Assembly (NCBI GenBank): GCA_947069175.1
Contig: CAMTDV010000007.1
Coordinates: 54,145,583-54,209,582 of the forward strand
DNA: 64,000 nt
Reading direction: 5' to 3'
From: Scalesia atractyloides
Lineage: Eukaryota > Streptophyta > Magnoliopsida > Asterales > Asteraceae
Below, in pieces: positions 35,790 through 48,400 of this stretch (position 1 is the first letter of the stretch; each line of letters opens with the position of its first letter). Both the position numbers and the translations under genes were made by a program. The notes below the pieces were generated by a model, which was not told where the DNA came from, did no database searches, and saw only the letters and a program-made list of their open reading frames with translations.

Positions 35790-37724
35790 TACACATATAC
35801 ATATCCATAACCATACATGAAGACAAATGTGGATATAATGGACATTCGGACTATATAAGGAATTACGGACTAAAAATATATAATAATCGAAGCTTGGTAA
35901 GTATCATGTTAAAAAACCGAACAAATGACAAAATATATATATTTTGACAAGTATGTAAATTATACCATATCTTGGCAATACTAAAAATATATTGTTTTGA
36001 AGTGTATAAAAATATATATTTCATAAACCTCCTAAAAATATATTGTTTTGTTGGAAACTAAAAATATATATTTTTCTAGAACTAATCTTAAAAGTATATA
36101 TTATTTTGGAATACATACACTTACAAAGCATAATATACATACACTAATTTGGATAAATCTTAAAAATTATATATTTTTAGTATACACAAAAGTGGGGGTA
36201 ATAAATACAAGAAAAATTTACGTATCTCTATACGTACAAATACATGCCAACATACACCACTAACATTTAGTGAAAATACCATTATACAAGTATTATACAC
36301 AACCATGAAAATACAAACATACACGTGTATATATATACTTGGGAAGAGTCATAAGTATAATACTTAACAATTTTAACACTTGGTCATGTAAACCATGAAA
36401 TCAAAAAAATATTTATATATATCAAGACACGTTAAAAATAGATTATTTTAACAAATGCATCGCAATTACAAAATGATATACAAAATATGGTGCATACAAA
36501 TAATACAAGTTAAAATATAATATTTTAACGAACACATCAAACTTGGGATTATATATAATTAAGAAGAATTATATATGGAATATATTCGACGATGGTATCG
36601 TCGAGTCAAACGGGTGGAACCCATCTATGAGGAGTCATGAAACATATACATTTTACTCGTGTGAGGCATGGAGTCTAGCGGGCTAGGCCCGTACTAGCAA
36701 CACATGCGTTGCAAGGATACATATATACTTGATGAAGTATATCTATTGGCATCATACATCGAAATGTATATTTAAACGAAACAAAACACAGAACAAGTCT
36801 TAACAAATACTTAAGACAAGAAACATGAACACGAATTGATGTAAAGACCGAAGCGTCTAACAAAACCTAACGCGTTTGTAGGTTGCGATACGAAACCAAG
36901 GAAAAGTATTTGAGTTAATCAGTGAAAGCAGAAAGCAAACCAGTGAGTTCATGTCCCCCTTTCATCTTAAATGTTGTACAGTTTTACAACTATCGGGGGT
37001 GAAATACATGTCTATGGTATGATAAGCTAGGGAATGAAATAACTAGATCATGTGCGAATAGGGTGGGCGTAAGCACCATTAATCTTGTTTAAGACCACGG
37101 TACAAAGGTTAGATCTAGCGGGTGTTGGCGAGCCCCACTCTTGGTCATGGACTCACACGGAAGAGTGCATTTGTTGTCCCAGTTGAGGTTAATCGACAAA
37201 AATCGTCTAGGTTTGGATGCTTCCTGCGTCGTCACACATATTAATGTCCTTGCAAAACATTAATGATCACGATTTCATTGACGCTTTACATACCGGGTTT
37301 TTGCGATACAAATACTACTTCCATTTTATGGATCCGACTCATATAGCTAAAACTTATGAACTCGCCAACTTTTGTTGATTTTCAACTTAACATGTATGCA
37401 AGGAGTTTCAATCAAGAAAACAACTACCAAGTCTCCAATGCCATCTTTTGAAGGATTTGCCCAATATATCCCGCCTACTTGCGGTGATATAAGGGTCAAA
37501 AACTTAGTATTTTAAAATCTTGTATTTTGGTTTTGTAACAGTTTGACAACTTAATCTCATTTCATGGTTTGTAAAAGATATGCTTAATCCATGTTATGTT
37601 TTGAAACTATATCAGTAATGGCATTTGGAGTTTGTTTTATTCATTTAGTATGTTCACTTATGTTGTATGCAATGAGAATCAATCAGATCACACCGCGCGC
37701 TTCCGCCGATGAGCGGGTGTGACA
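33431..37724 (+). mobile_element. Large solo LTR, 4.3 kb
   Basis: The segment starts TGTGACAACTGTCAC and ends GGGTGTGACA, with TG..CA termini. It is flanked by an exact 5-bp duplication TAGGG (33426-33430 and 37725-37729). No pol or gag motif was found inside, so it is best read as a solo LTR of a retrotransposon with giant LTRs. It contains a run of 14 C at about 34241-34254 and a TA microsatellite. The long non-coding interval here is otherwise AT-rich. Confidence 0.8.
35738..35787. repeat. (TA)n microsatellite
   Basis: An almost pure TA run of about 45 bases lies inside the solo LTR. Open frames across it are artefacts. Confidence 0.95.
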
Positions 37725-37729
37725 TAGGG

Positions 37730-39763
37730 TTTGTGTGGGAGGAGGAGCATCTGTGTTTTGAAAATAGGGCAGAGGAGGAAAAGAGGTTAGAAGAGGAGAG
37801 TCTACATCTGCACTAGAAAAAGGACGCACAAACCTTTTTTAATGAAAAGTGTTCGAGAAAACAAACAGTCTTTAGACCCAAAAGTCTGCGCGACACAGAC
37901 GTAAGAGACCAGAAAGCTCTTCTTGAAAAAAAAACAAACAACCCCTAAGTTTCTATAAAAATATTCACATAACCCAAATCAATCTAAAATAGCCCTAATA
38001 CATTTAAACATGGTTATGGAAACAAGGACGGACTTGGTCTTTGGGCTAGGGTGTCGCCCGACACCCATGAATTTCTTTTTTTACATACCATTCATACAAC
38101 CAAAATCCGAGCGACACCGACACCCACAAAAATAACTGGCGTGAAACGAATAGGAGGGGGCTAAATATAGCCCCTATGTTACTTGTCATACTCCCCCTAA
38201 AAATAAGTTTAAAAGTTTTCAAATGTAATCCTTGTAAATATTCTTAATTATTTTTTTGAATGATTTTAATTTTGAAAGAAAAAGGATTCAAATAATTTTA
38301 TGTATAGTCCAGTCGGGAACATCATAAAGTATGAAATCAAATCAAAATAAATATATATAAACATTAGTTAACACTCAAAAGTTAGTGGCTTTCATTTCGA
38401 TAACAGTTTCATTAACCTTAAACTTTAAGTTTTAACAATAATAAATCACAAATTCTAAATTTATGTTCAAAATGATATTCAAACACAAAAATCGAATGCC
38501 TCATCTAACTCACTGCTAAAAGGGAAAACCGTAAAGCAAAATAATTTGTATAAAATGCATAACCATGATTTTGTAACTGCAAACTACCCGAGTACTTGTT
38601 ATGCATAACATAAAATAACGAGCCAACACCACTACACGGCTGGGTTTAATAACAAATGAAAATGACGTTATCGAAATTGGAAACCATAAAAATGAATACA
38701 TGTACCTCGAGTATCGATATTGTTCGGTCGGTATCAGTTAGGTTTGATACAATATCGATGTATTGCAACCGAAACCATATAAATTAACATTGTTGCTAGT
38801 ACCGATATTGTTCGGATGGTATCGGTTCGGTTCGCTAGGATAGCAAAAAGAATGTTGGAATTTCTATTGTCTAATGCAATTTACATGTATATTATTTCAT
38901 GGTTCAATACTTGTCCGGTAAAAAAAATCGATGACACGACACAACTCTTTAAAAAAGTTTATTGACCAGACTAAAATAAATCCCTCTTTTTAAGATATGC
39001 GAAAACCATAGTTTTTGAACTTTCATAAAAAAAGGTTTTTGAGTCCACCAATCTATTGAAACACATAAACAATCAACTAGCAACTTGGCTAGCATGCACA
39101 TAGGCCTGTATGTCCAACTATCCAAAATAGACTTTGATGCACTAGCAATAGTCATGGTTCAAATTAGTCAATACTCTATTTTAAAGGCATTTTAACCTGC
39201 GTTTCCACCTTGAAAATACTATTACTCCCTTTATAATGATGCACACCTGTACACAACCAAAACTAAATTCACCACTTTGTTGGCATGGTTTTATCAAACA
39301 CACATTATCACCAATAAACCATTTAATTTCATCATTTGTTACCTAATTACACATATTTGATGAAGTGATACTTGATCAATCCACTAATTTAACTTGAAAA
39401 TATCCCTTAGTCTCAAAAGCTGGGTAACCACATTATTTGGTTTGGATTTTGTACACCTTTGAATATTAAGGCTAAGTTTCGTTAGTTTGTCTGTTAAATC
39501 AACATAAAATAACTAAAATACCCCTTTATAACTTTCTGTTAGTACTCAAAGATGTTACTTTCAATAAGCCACAAGTACTATCAAAGTAATTAACTCTAAA
39601 CAAATAAAAAAACTCAATATATTTGTAAAAAAAACATATTGTAAAACATGTTACATAAAATATTTAATAATTAGATTCCTAAAATTAATATATATTACCA
39701 AATATTTATTAGAATTACGTTGTTGAAAATGACCCTTACTTCAAATATAATCTTATTGTATTT
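37730..39763. other. Intergenic stretch, nothing recognised
   Basis: No gene is supported. A pair of GATATTGTTCGG-containing blocks at about 38715 and 38810 is a weak repeat. The rest is AT-rich. Confidence 0.4.
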
Positions 39764-40557
39764 ATGTTTAGATAAGTTATCCGTACTTTTGTAACTTCTT
39801 TATAATAAAGCTTTTTCAATTTTGTAATTATTTTGTGCAAAATTTTAATATAATTGTTTAGATTTGTATTTATCAAATAGTGTTGTGTTTACTTTCTAAT
39901 CGTTTTATGCGAAAAGAATACATTTAATATATATTTGACATTAAATATAAAAATTATTTTTAATGATTGAATTAGTAATGTTTAACATATGTTACACGAA
40001 CTTATTTAACTATTATATAAAAAGTAAATGTTTTTTAAATATTAGTTACTGTTCATTTGTAACGTTTTATGTAAAAAAACGTTTATTACACATTTGACAT
40101 TAAATAAAAGGTAAGTATATGCGATTAGAGTGTAACACCTCGCTTGTAATCCGGATGATTATGTTTAGATAAGTTATCCGTACTTTTGTAACTTCTTTAT
40201 AATAAAGCTTTTTCAATTTTGTAATATTTTGTGCAAAATTTTTAATATAATTTGTTTAGATTTGTATTTATCAAATAGTGTTGTGTTTACTTTCTAATCG
40301 TTTTATGCGAAAAGAATACATTTAATATATATTTGACATTAAATATAAAAATTATTTTTAATGATTGAATTAGTAATGTTTAACATATGTTACACGAACT
40401 TATTTAACTATTATATAAAAAGTAAATGTTTTTTAAATATTAGTTACTGTTCATTTGTAACGTTTTATGTAAAAAAACGTTTATTACACATTTGACATTA
40501 AATAAAAGGTAAGTATATGCGATTAGAGTGTAACACCTCGCTTGTAATCCGGATGAT
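39764..40557. repeat. 397-bp tandem duplication
   Basis: The unit starting ATGTTTAGATAAGTTATCCG at 39764 recurs at 40161 and stays almost identical for 397 bp, with a few one-base indels. Each unit ends with TGTAACACCTCGCTTG and the following 18 bases, which is the start of an LTR-like sequence that continues only after the second unit. Confidence 0.92.
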
Positions 40558-41350
40558 TATGTACAATTGATACACTTACAGCGGAAGCAAACTAAAATTT
40601 CATTAAAACTTATATTGTAGTCTAAGTACAACACTTTATTTATTTACAAACTTTTAGCAACTAAGAACTCTTGATCTTCTAAACTCCACAACCGTCAAGT
40701 AGTTCCTGTAGCTTTCCTCACGGCTAACCTGAGATAAGTATACTCAAAACAACGTCAATTATATACTGGTGAGCTCATACTATACAATTTTATAAAGACA
40801 AACCACATTTTACATTATATGCATACATGATATGGGTCTGTGACCATGTTATAGTCAGGTTGTGCATCATTGAACCTTATAGGCCACATTTGACTTGTCA
40901 CAAACCACCGTACAAGAGAAGTGCCCATGGGTACAACATATTATTACCCTTTCCAGAGTAACACACCCCATTAAGCATAATAGGATCTCATATACCCCTA
41001 CTGACACATGCATACTAAAGCATTCTCATCATTACCAGTTACGGACGAGTATACTATCACAGTTTAAAAGACAAGTATGATGACTCACCTGATTAACAAT
41101 TGCTTAACAGTCGCAGTATGATCGGGTTATGTCTGAAGGTCCTGCCACAATTACATAACCCTAGTACATAAAAGTAATACTAATAATAATATATTACTAC
41201 TAATACTAATATTAACTATTAAAAATAAATAATAAACATAAGCTTAAACGAGAGTATACCTTAAAATTATCTACGACACGTTGATGTAGAATTTCTCTAC
41301 TCCTGCTTCTACTCGTGCTCTAAAAACAACTACTAATAACACCCAACTGA
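40529..41350 (+). mobile_element. LTR-like fragment starting TGTAACACC
   Basis: TGTAACACCTCGC at 40529 is a typical 5' end of a plant Ty3/gypsy LTR. The following 800 bases are non-coding. The right end is uncertain, and no matching duplication of the flank TAGAG was found. Confidence 0.4.
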
Positions 41351-41379
41351 GTACCGGGGTTCGAAATTCTTTATACTAC

Positions 41380-41457
41380 AACGTTTCCTTAAAATTTAGT
41401 GTACTAAAAAGTTACATAAGGGAAACGTTTTAGTACACTAAATTTTAAGGAAACGTT
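41380..41457. repeat. Perfect 30-bp inverted repeat with 18-base loop
   Basis: Arms at 41380-41409 and 41428-41457 are exact complements, starting AACGTTTCCTTAAAATTTAG on the left. The loop is 41410-41427. Confidence 0.95.
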
Positions 41458-42972
41458 ATCCTATACGTCCTATACTTGTAGTATGTTAGAATGACAAATG
41501 TGCTTATTATAGACAAATGGATGCCACAATTATATACTAAACCTGTTTTGACATATATGTCTCGATACTCACTTACAAAACCTAAGAATGGAACACTTTT
41601 ACAAAGTGATATTAAAAACAGTAAAACACTTAACATCGTTGATACAATTTTTAAGATTCTTAGAATTCTCTCACTTGGTTGTCATTTTACACAAAAACAC
41701 AGTAGAAGATTCTTGCTTCAAAAGGGACGTTTCTTTTGATGAATAAATGAAAAGATTACTTTTTCAATCTATGGAAATCTTATTTTTTCATGTGGTCTTA
41801 TCTAAGAAGAATTTATATAAACCAATTATCCAATCATTCCTTTGACCTTTTGGGTTATCGTTCAAGTTACTTATTCAAAATGAAAGTAACGACCTACATG
41901 TTTCTTTGGACTTTACAAAATATTTACTTTGTTAAAAATGTCACATTTAACCCACAACACCAACTTAGAATTAGTCAACTTTGATCCCATAATTTAACAT
42001 ATTGATCATGTGGCAACTTAAATTTAGGGTTGGTTCTAGTACAAATCAAATTTATCATACAAACCATAAGAACAGATCCTATCACTTTAAAAAGTTAAAT
42101 TAGCACTTACTAATACAATACATACATAAAAGTATCACTTTTGAATCATATTAGCACATGAAAATTAATCAAGATAATTGATTTTAGCACATATGTGAAT
42201 AATAGCATTTTTCTTTATGAAGAATTATATTAGCACATTGAAAATAAAAGTAAGATCTAAATAAAGAATTAATTGTTTGTTAGCATAATTATAGGGAATT
42301 CAATATAATTGATATTATTTAGGTTATTATTTTATCATTTCTCTATAATTAGTTAAATGACACATGACACTTTTTAAATAATTTTTATAGTTTATATACA
42401 AAATGTAGTATGTATTTGATTCTACCACATTTAACTTTACCATGAAAGTCATCATAAATAATTGGGATTGTCATTCATACTATAAAGTAACAACAATTAG
42501 TTATATATTACTATGATGGAGATTTCAGATATCTTATACACTTGTATGTGAAAATCAGGCGTACGCTTGTTAGTTGTTAGTGTTGTTAATTGACCGTGTC
42601 CTTGGTCAGGACTAATAGATGGACAACACTCGATCAATTTAGATTGTTATTCTAACATTTTCTTTATGTTGTAATACTTTTACAATTATTTAATATAAAT
42701 AATATTATATCAAGGAAATTACATAATATGGTAAATAATTGTCATGTTTAAAGAAAAATAATCTCTTTTATAACATTTTTACAATAAACCTAAGTAAATA
42801 ATGGATTAGCAATTGTTATATATTATGTTTAAAGAAAAATAATGAGATCTTTTGAACAAGTTTGTAGTTACAAATCTCTTAAAAACTTGAATTGATTTCG
42901 TTTATTCTGTGTAGGTTTTTTTTTTCAGAAATTAATCTTTTTATGGAACGATGAGATATAATGGATTTCAAT
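41458..42972. other. AT-rich intergenic stretch, nothing recognised
   Basis: Several open frames of 60-80 codons here show no domain or typical plant codon structure. TTAGCACAT recurs several times between 42095 and 42240. No gene is called. Confidence 0.4.
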
Positions 42973-43393
42973 CAGGGATGGCAATAACTCGAGTTTGGGT
43001 CGAGTATTGGTAATCTATATTCATATCTGATTGTAAAACCGTGTCCCATACCTGGCTAAATACCTGGCGGATATCACTTATCAAGTATACCCGTTAGAAT
43101 TTTAAATACATATTTTCCTTACCATTCTAATTTTCTACTCAAAATAACTAAATTTAAATTTCGTTAAAAATAATAGCAATTAATTACATGCATCTTATAA
43201 AACTATTTGAATGAAGCCTTGCAAAACAAGGGTCAGCAAAAAAAATTTAAATATATGACTCAGCTAAACAAATATATAATCAGGTCAAGTATCACCTAAT
43301 CTCATACTCATAAAATATTTTTCTCTAATCTCATGTTTAATCTCATACCCATCAGATTTCAAGTATACACTTCAGTTTTTTTGGCCATCCTTG
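42973..43393. mobile_element. hAT-like MITE upstream of the MATE gene
   Basis: Ends CAGGGATGGCAA and, inverted, CAAGGATGGCCAA are typical of plant hAT elements. Flanks ATTTCAAT and ATTAAAAT are an 8-bp duplication with two mismatches. The interior contains GATATCACTTATCAAGTATACCC-like degenerate blocks and no ORF. Confidence 0.6.
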
Positions 43394-45428
43394 ATTAAAA
43401 TTAATATATATCGTAATAAAAAAATACTTTAAATAAATAAATAGATAAAATAGGATGTGAAATGACCTATTGTACGGCACAAACAGGGGGTGGAGTTGGT
43501 CGGTTACGTCGGATATTTCCGGTAACATAATATGAAACAACGGCGGTGGCGGACTTAACAATTATCAACCGCCTCTTTCACACACTCACCAAAACCCTTA
43601 TTAATCACAAAGGTTTACTTCTTATTCTCTCTAACACAATTATGTAATCAGTCTTCTTCTGTCTTATGCGAATTTGTCAGTGTTTTCGTTTCTCCTTTTC
43701 CTTCAAAAAAAAAAAAGTAAACACTCACAACGGTGATATTTTGAAAGACGCTGCAAAACTTGATTTTGTACGCTAATTTTGTGAAATTCGCCTGAAATTT
43801 AGAGTGGTTGTTTCTTATGGAATTTAGATAGTGTTTGTTATTCTTTGTTTCTTCGATATTTGTTAATTGTTATGGTATTTTGTAATCCTTCATTCGAATA
43901 ATTGTTAATTGTATTCCAGATCGATATGGATTTTGACGCGAATATTACATTAAAAATGATAACAAGGGTGGTTAGTTAATGGTTCTTGATACATGTTAAG
44001 TGCCAGGTTTTTTTTTTTTTTTTTTTTTTTTTGCAATTAGTGTTTGTAAATTGGAAAATTGGGGTCTTTATTCATATAGGCAGTAGGCTATTCAACAAAA
44101 TTCCATTTTGTGGGTCCACGTCACAGTAAATTATTGTTGGAAAAGAAATAAAGATGTGAAGTGGGTCCAATTTACTTCAAGTGAGTAGAAGACTAGAATT
44201 TGAGATACACCATCAAATTAGAGAATGCAAAATAGTGTAAAAAGAATGGCAAATATGTAAATGCACATATATATTTTTTACTGGGAAGTTAGTTTCAGTG
44301 AAATTTAGGTAGTTGATACTAATGTAAACATCTCCGAACATTCAATCATATCATATTCATGTGTATATGAAACAACCTTGGATTTATAGTGTTTGGATGG
44401 TTTGTTGAATTTATAGACATGGTTGTCGAAGACGCAAAGGGTGAGCCTTGGACCTCAGTGCAAGGCAATTAAAAAGCGAGGCGTATAGTATATAAAGTTA
44501 CAGTTTTTAAGGGTTTTAGACATGTTTTAGGCTTCTTTAGGGCTGGTTTAGGTTAATTCCAGGGTTGTTTAGGGTTGGTACAATTGTTTCACACATGTTC
44601 AAACCTCTTCAGACGATTTTTGGCCGGAATTTTATCGGAACTTGGCCTGACAAAAGCGCCTGAGAGCCGAAAGTGCGGCTTTTGAAGCGAAGCTAGAAGG
44701 CTGCGCTGTGCCGTGCACGCCTGGACAAGCCTTGACAAAAGAGTTTATAGGATATTAATTTCAGTTTGGAGTCTTAGTAGTCATTTGTCTCAGTTTTGTT
44801 TATAAGTAACGCATTTTGTTGATCATTTGCAACTCATGTTTTATGATGAGATTTGCCTAACATGTGAGTTGGCTGCATGTTGCGAAACTGGTTTTCCTAT
44901 GTCATCTTGCTAATGTTAACTTATAATTATTATGAAAATTAGGCAGATAGTGGATGAAGGCATGAAGCACATCTATCAACGTCGGAATCTTTATTTATTG
45001 ATATTGTATGTAAGTTGAGATGTAGATGACCCCGTCCATCCTGTTTAAAAGTTGTAAGTTCTGAATTCATCCGGTTGAATTTTGTCCTTCTTGATTGTTT
45101 CTTGTGTTTCTTCTCTACCTACCTTTTTCAGTATACTCAACACGAGTTAACACCTACCCGAAATGTGTACAAGTTTGTAAAGTTGGTTTCTCTGCTCCAC
45201 TCTAAGCTTATAAAGTATTAATCAGTTAACATTCCCCTTTAAATTCTTAAAATATTAATTTTGTTTGGATGTATTATAACCATTTGACTTCTTCAAGATA
45301 AAAGACAGAGATATCAGTCGATTGTTGGATACTCCAAAGCTGACATATACTTGTTGGATATCACAAAGCTAACATATATTTGTTTTAATATATGCAGGTA
45401 CCTACTCTGATAATCTATTTTAAGAGCA
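43394..45428 (+). promoter_or_regulatory. Promoter and 5'-UTR region of the MATE gene
   Basis: A likely non-coding first exon lies somewhere in the GC-richer 43540-43800 block. An acceptor-like TATATGCAG/GTACC at about 45397 suggests a long 5'-UTR intron before the coding exon. The putative intron contains a T23 tract at about 44009-44031 and a GC-richer repeat-like block at 44430-44740. Transcript ends cannot be fixed from sequence alone. Confidence 0.4.
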
Positions 45429-48400
45429 ATGGCTTCCGGGCAATTGAACGGTGTTCTATTTAAAGGATTAGCAACTGATAGTGGTGAACGGACCAAATCA
45501 AAACTGAAGAAAGGGTATTTCCCAGAAAAGTCGTCGGTTCGAGCCCGTGGATTATTTCTAGCAGACACCCCTAAGAAGTTGAGATTTGCCGCAGATGCTG
45601 TAGCAAATTATAGCCCAGTTTCATCAGACCATACAATGACGATGTCACATTCTTCAGTTATCCATAAGAGGAAACGTCTTTCTTCCACAATTAAAGGTCG
45701 GATAAACTCAGATGGTCGTGTGCAGTCTTCTGAACCGGAAAACAGTATTGTCACAGAAGAAAATGATGCCTCAGACATGAGAGAAATATATCCGTAAGTT
45801 TTTACAATTATGTTTATCCTAATTTATCTGCACATTATACTGTTGCATATATTTTATGTTTTGTTGGCTATTTTGCATTTTGGTCACAGGGACTTGATGG
45901 GTGTTGGTTCGAATGAGGAATTAAGAACGGCCGAGAAATCGCGTTCGAAAAATATTAAAAAGGAGCTCATTGCATTGACAGTACCGGCACTTGCTGGGCA
46001 AGCGATTGACCTATGGCTCAGTTAATGGAGACAGCTTATATTGGTAGATTAGGTAAGCTTGTTTTATTTTAATTATCGTTCATCACCTTCACACCAAAAG
46101 TGAAGCTTACTTTTTACTTTTTTGTTACTGTATTTAACATACTTTTAATTTTTCCCATTGTATGCAATTAACCTTATATAGCAAGTTCAAATGGTGACAT
46201 CGCAACAGTTTTTTGATGACGTGGCTGGGTGCCACACCACCATTTCATTTGCCTATTACAGAAGACTCGCATCAATTAACCTTTGATGACGTGGCAGTAT
46301 GCCGTGTCACCAGTTTTTACCTGCTATCGAAGGTTACTTTCTGACAAGGCCTGAAAACACGACACAAACCTAACACGAAATTCGTGGGCTTGGGTTTAGC
46401 CTAGACGGGTTTGGGTCAGTTTCATGTTGAACCCGCGAAACCGTTTAGCTAAACGTGTAGGGTTCGGTCAACCATTCGGGTTGGTGGGTTGGCCCGTTTA
46501 ACCCACATATATTATATTATGTTTTTTTTCTAATATGTTCTATTTCACATATTAAATTTGGCGTGTATTTTATGCCATAATTATGACTTAAAAAGTGAGA
46601 CTGACATAAGATTTTATAATTTAAATGTAATTGTATTATATACATTTGTGTTTTTTGTAGTAAATTTTAATTTTAATATATTAGTTTTCGGAAAAGAAAT
46701 TAAAAATAAAAACATTCAGGTTGAACGGGTCATGTTCGGGTTCATATGTATGACATGATTTCCGGGTTCCAGTCGTGTTTGGGTTCGTCTAAAGTTTTTG
46801 GGTTGGGGTCGGGTTGGACCTGCCAACCTGCAAACGCGACCCGTTTAGTACCCTAACATAAAATAGTAAAAAAGACTGAGATTTGTTACATGTGCAATGT
46901 AGAAAAACATGTATTTCTTACATACACCAACAAAAAGATAAAATTAAGCTACGTTTTGATATTATATATCTTTTTGTATAATATATATTACGTATGATTC
47001 ATAGGCCCTGTGCAGTTGGCTTCTGCTGGTGTCTCGATATCGATCTTCAACATCGTTTCTAAACTATTCAACATTCCTCTCCTCAGTGTTGCTACTTCTT
47101 TTGTGGCTGAGGATATCGCAAAGAACTCCAGTAAGACAGTAATAAACCCGATTATTTTACTGGCTTGAAAGTAAAATTTACCCCATCATATTAACTTTAC
47201 CTTGTGGTAAAATCAATATCCCACAGGAGAAAATACCGGGCAAGCAAATGGCAAAATAGAAAGACAGCAGTTAGCTTCTGTTTCAACCGCTTTGCTTTTG
47301 GCTATCGGAATTGGTTTATTTGAGGGTTTGGCTTTATACTTAGGGTCGGGAACATTTCTTAATTTGATGGGTATATCATCGGTAAGGTTTAAGGTTTAAA
47401 TCAATTATGGCCTTTGTTTACGAGTTCGGTTTTGACTTTGAGGTCAAACTGATGTTGATTTATCACAGGCTTCTTCCATGCACGGTCCAGCTCAGCAATT
47501 TCTTTCTCTTAGAGCCCTCGGTGCACCTGCAGTTGTTGTGTCATTGGCTCTTCAAGGCATATTTCGTGGTTTTAAGGATACGAAAACACCTGTAGTATGT
47601 CTAGGCAAGTACTAATCTTTTATAATTCGTGATTATTTAGTTATAGTTATTACATAGATTTTGAGTAAAGTGCCATTTTCGTCCATGGGGTTTGGTCAGT
47701 TTTACGACTTTCGTCCAAAGGTTTATTATTCCGCATCTAGATCCAGAAGGTTTGAAATCTTGCCATTTCCGTCCTTTTTGTTAGCTTAAAGGGCAATTTG
47801 ATCTTTTTCATTATTTTAAACGCTTGTACATAAAGTGAAAAAAAGACCGAATTGCCCTATAAGTTAACAAAAAAAGACGAAATACCCCTGACTTAAGGAG
47901 ATAAATGGATGGAGTTAACAAGACAGATGAAAATGGCAAGATTTCAAACCTTTTGGATCCAGATGTGGAAAAACAAACCTTTGGACGAAAGTCGCAATTC
48001 TGGCCAAAACTCAGGGACGAAGTGGCATTTTACTCTAGGTTTTTTTATATGTTTTCTATTAACTGTTTTTCTTGTTGTGCAGGCATTGGTAATTGTTTAG
48101 CTATATTTCTGTTTCCTCTGCTTATGTACTACTTCAAATTAGGTGTGAGTGGAGCTGCTATTTCTACTGTTATCTTACAGTATGTGCTTGTTTACTATAT
48201 TTATATATGAAAAATGTTCTTTGCAACCACCACATTATTAGTGTTGTTGTTTCAGATATATTGTCACCTTTATAATGTTATGGCACCTTAATAAAAGAGC
48301 TATAATACTTCCTCCAAGGCCCGGAGCACTAAAATTTGGCGGCTATATGAAATCTGGTAACACGCGACCATATTATCTTTTGCAAATTTTATAAGCATAT

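Noticed and set aside
35629..35947. Tyr/Ile repeat open frames on both strands
   Set aside because: Translation of a TA microsatellite.
41491..41984. Plus-strand frames of 64-82 residues
   Set aside because: AT-rich chance frames without domain or splice support.
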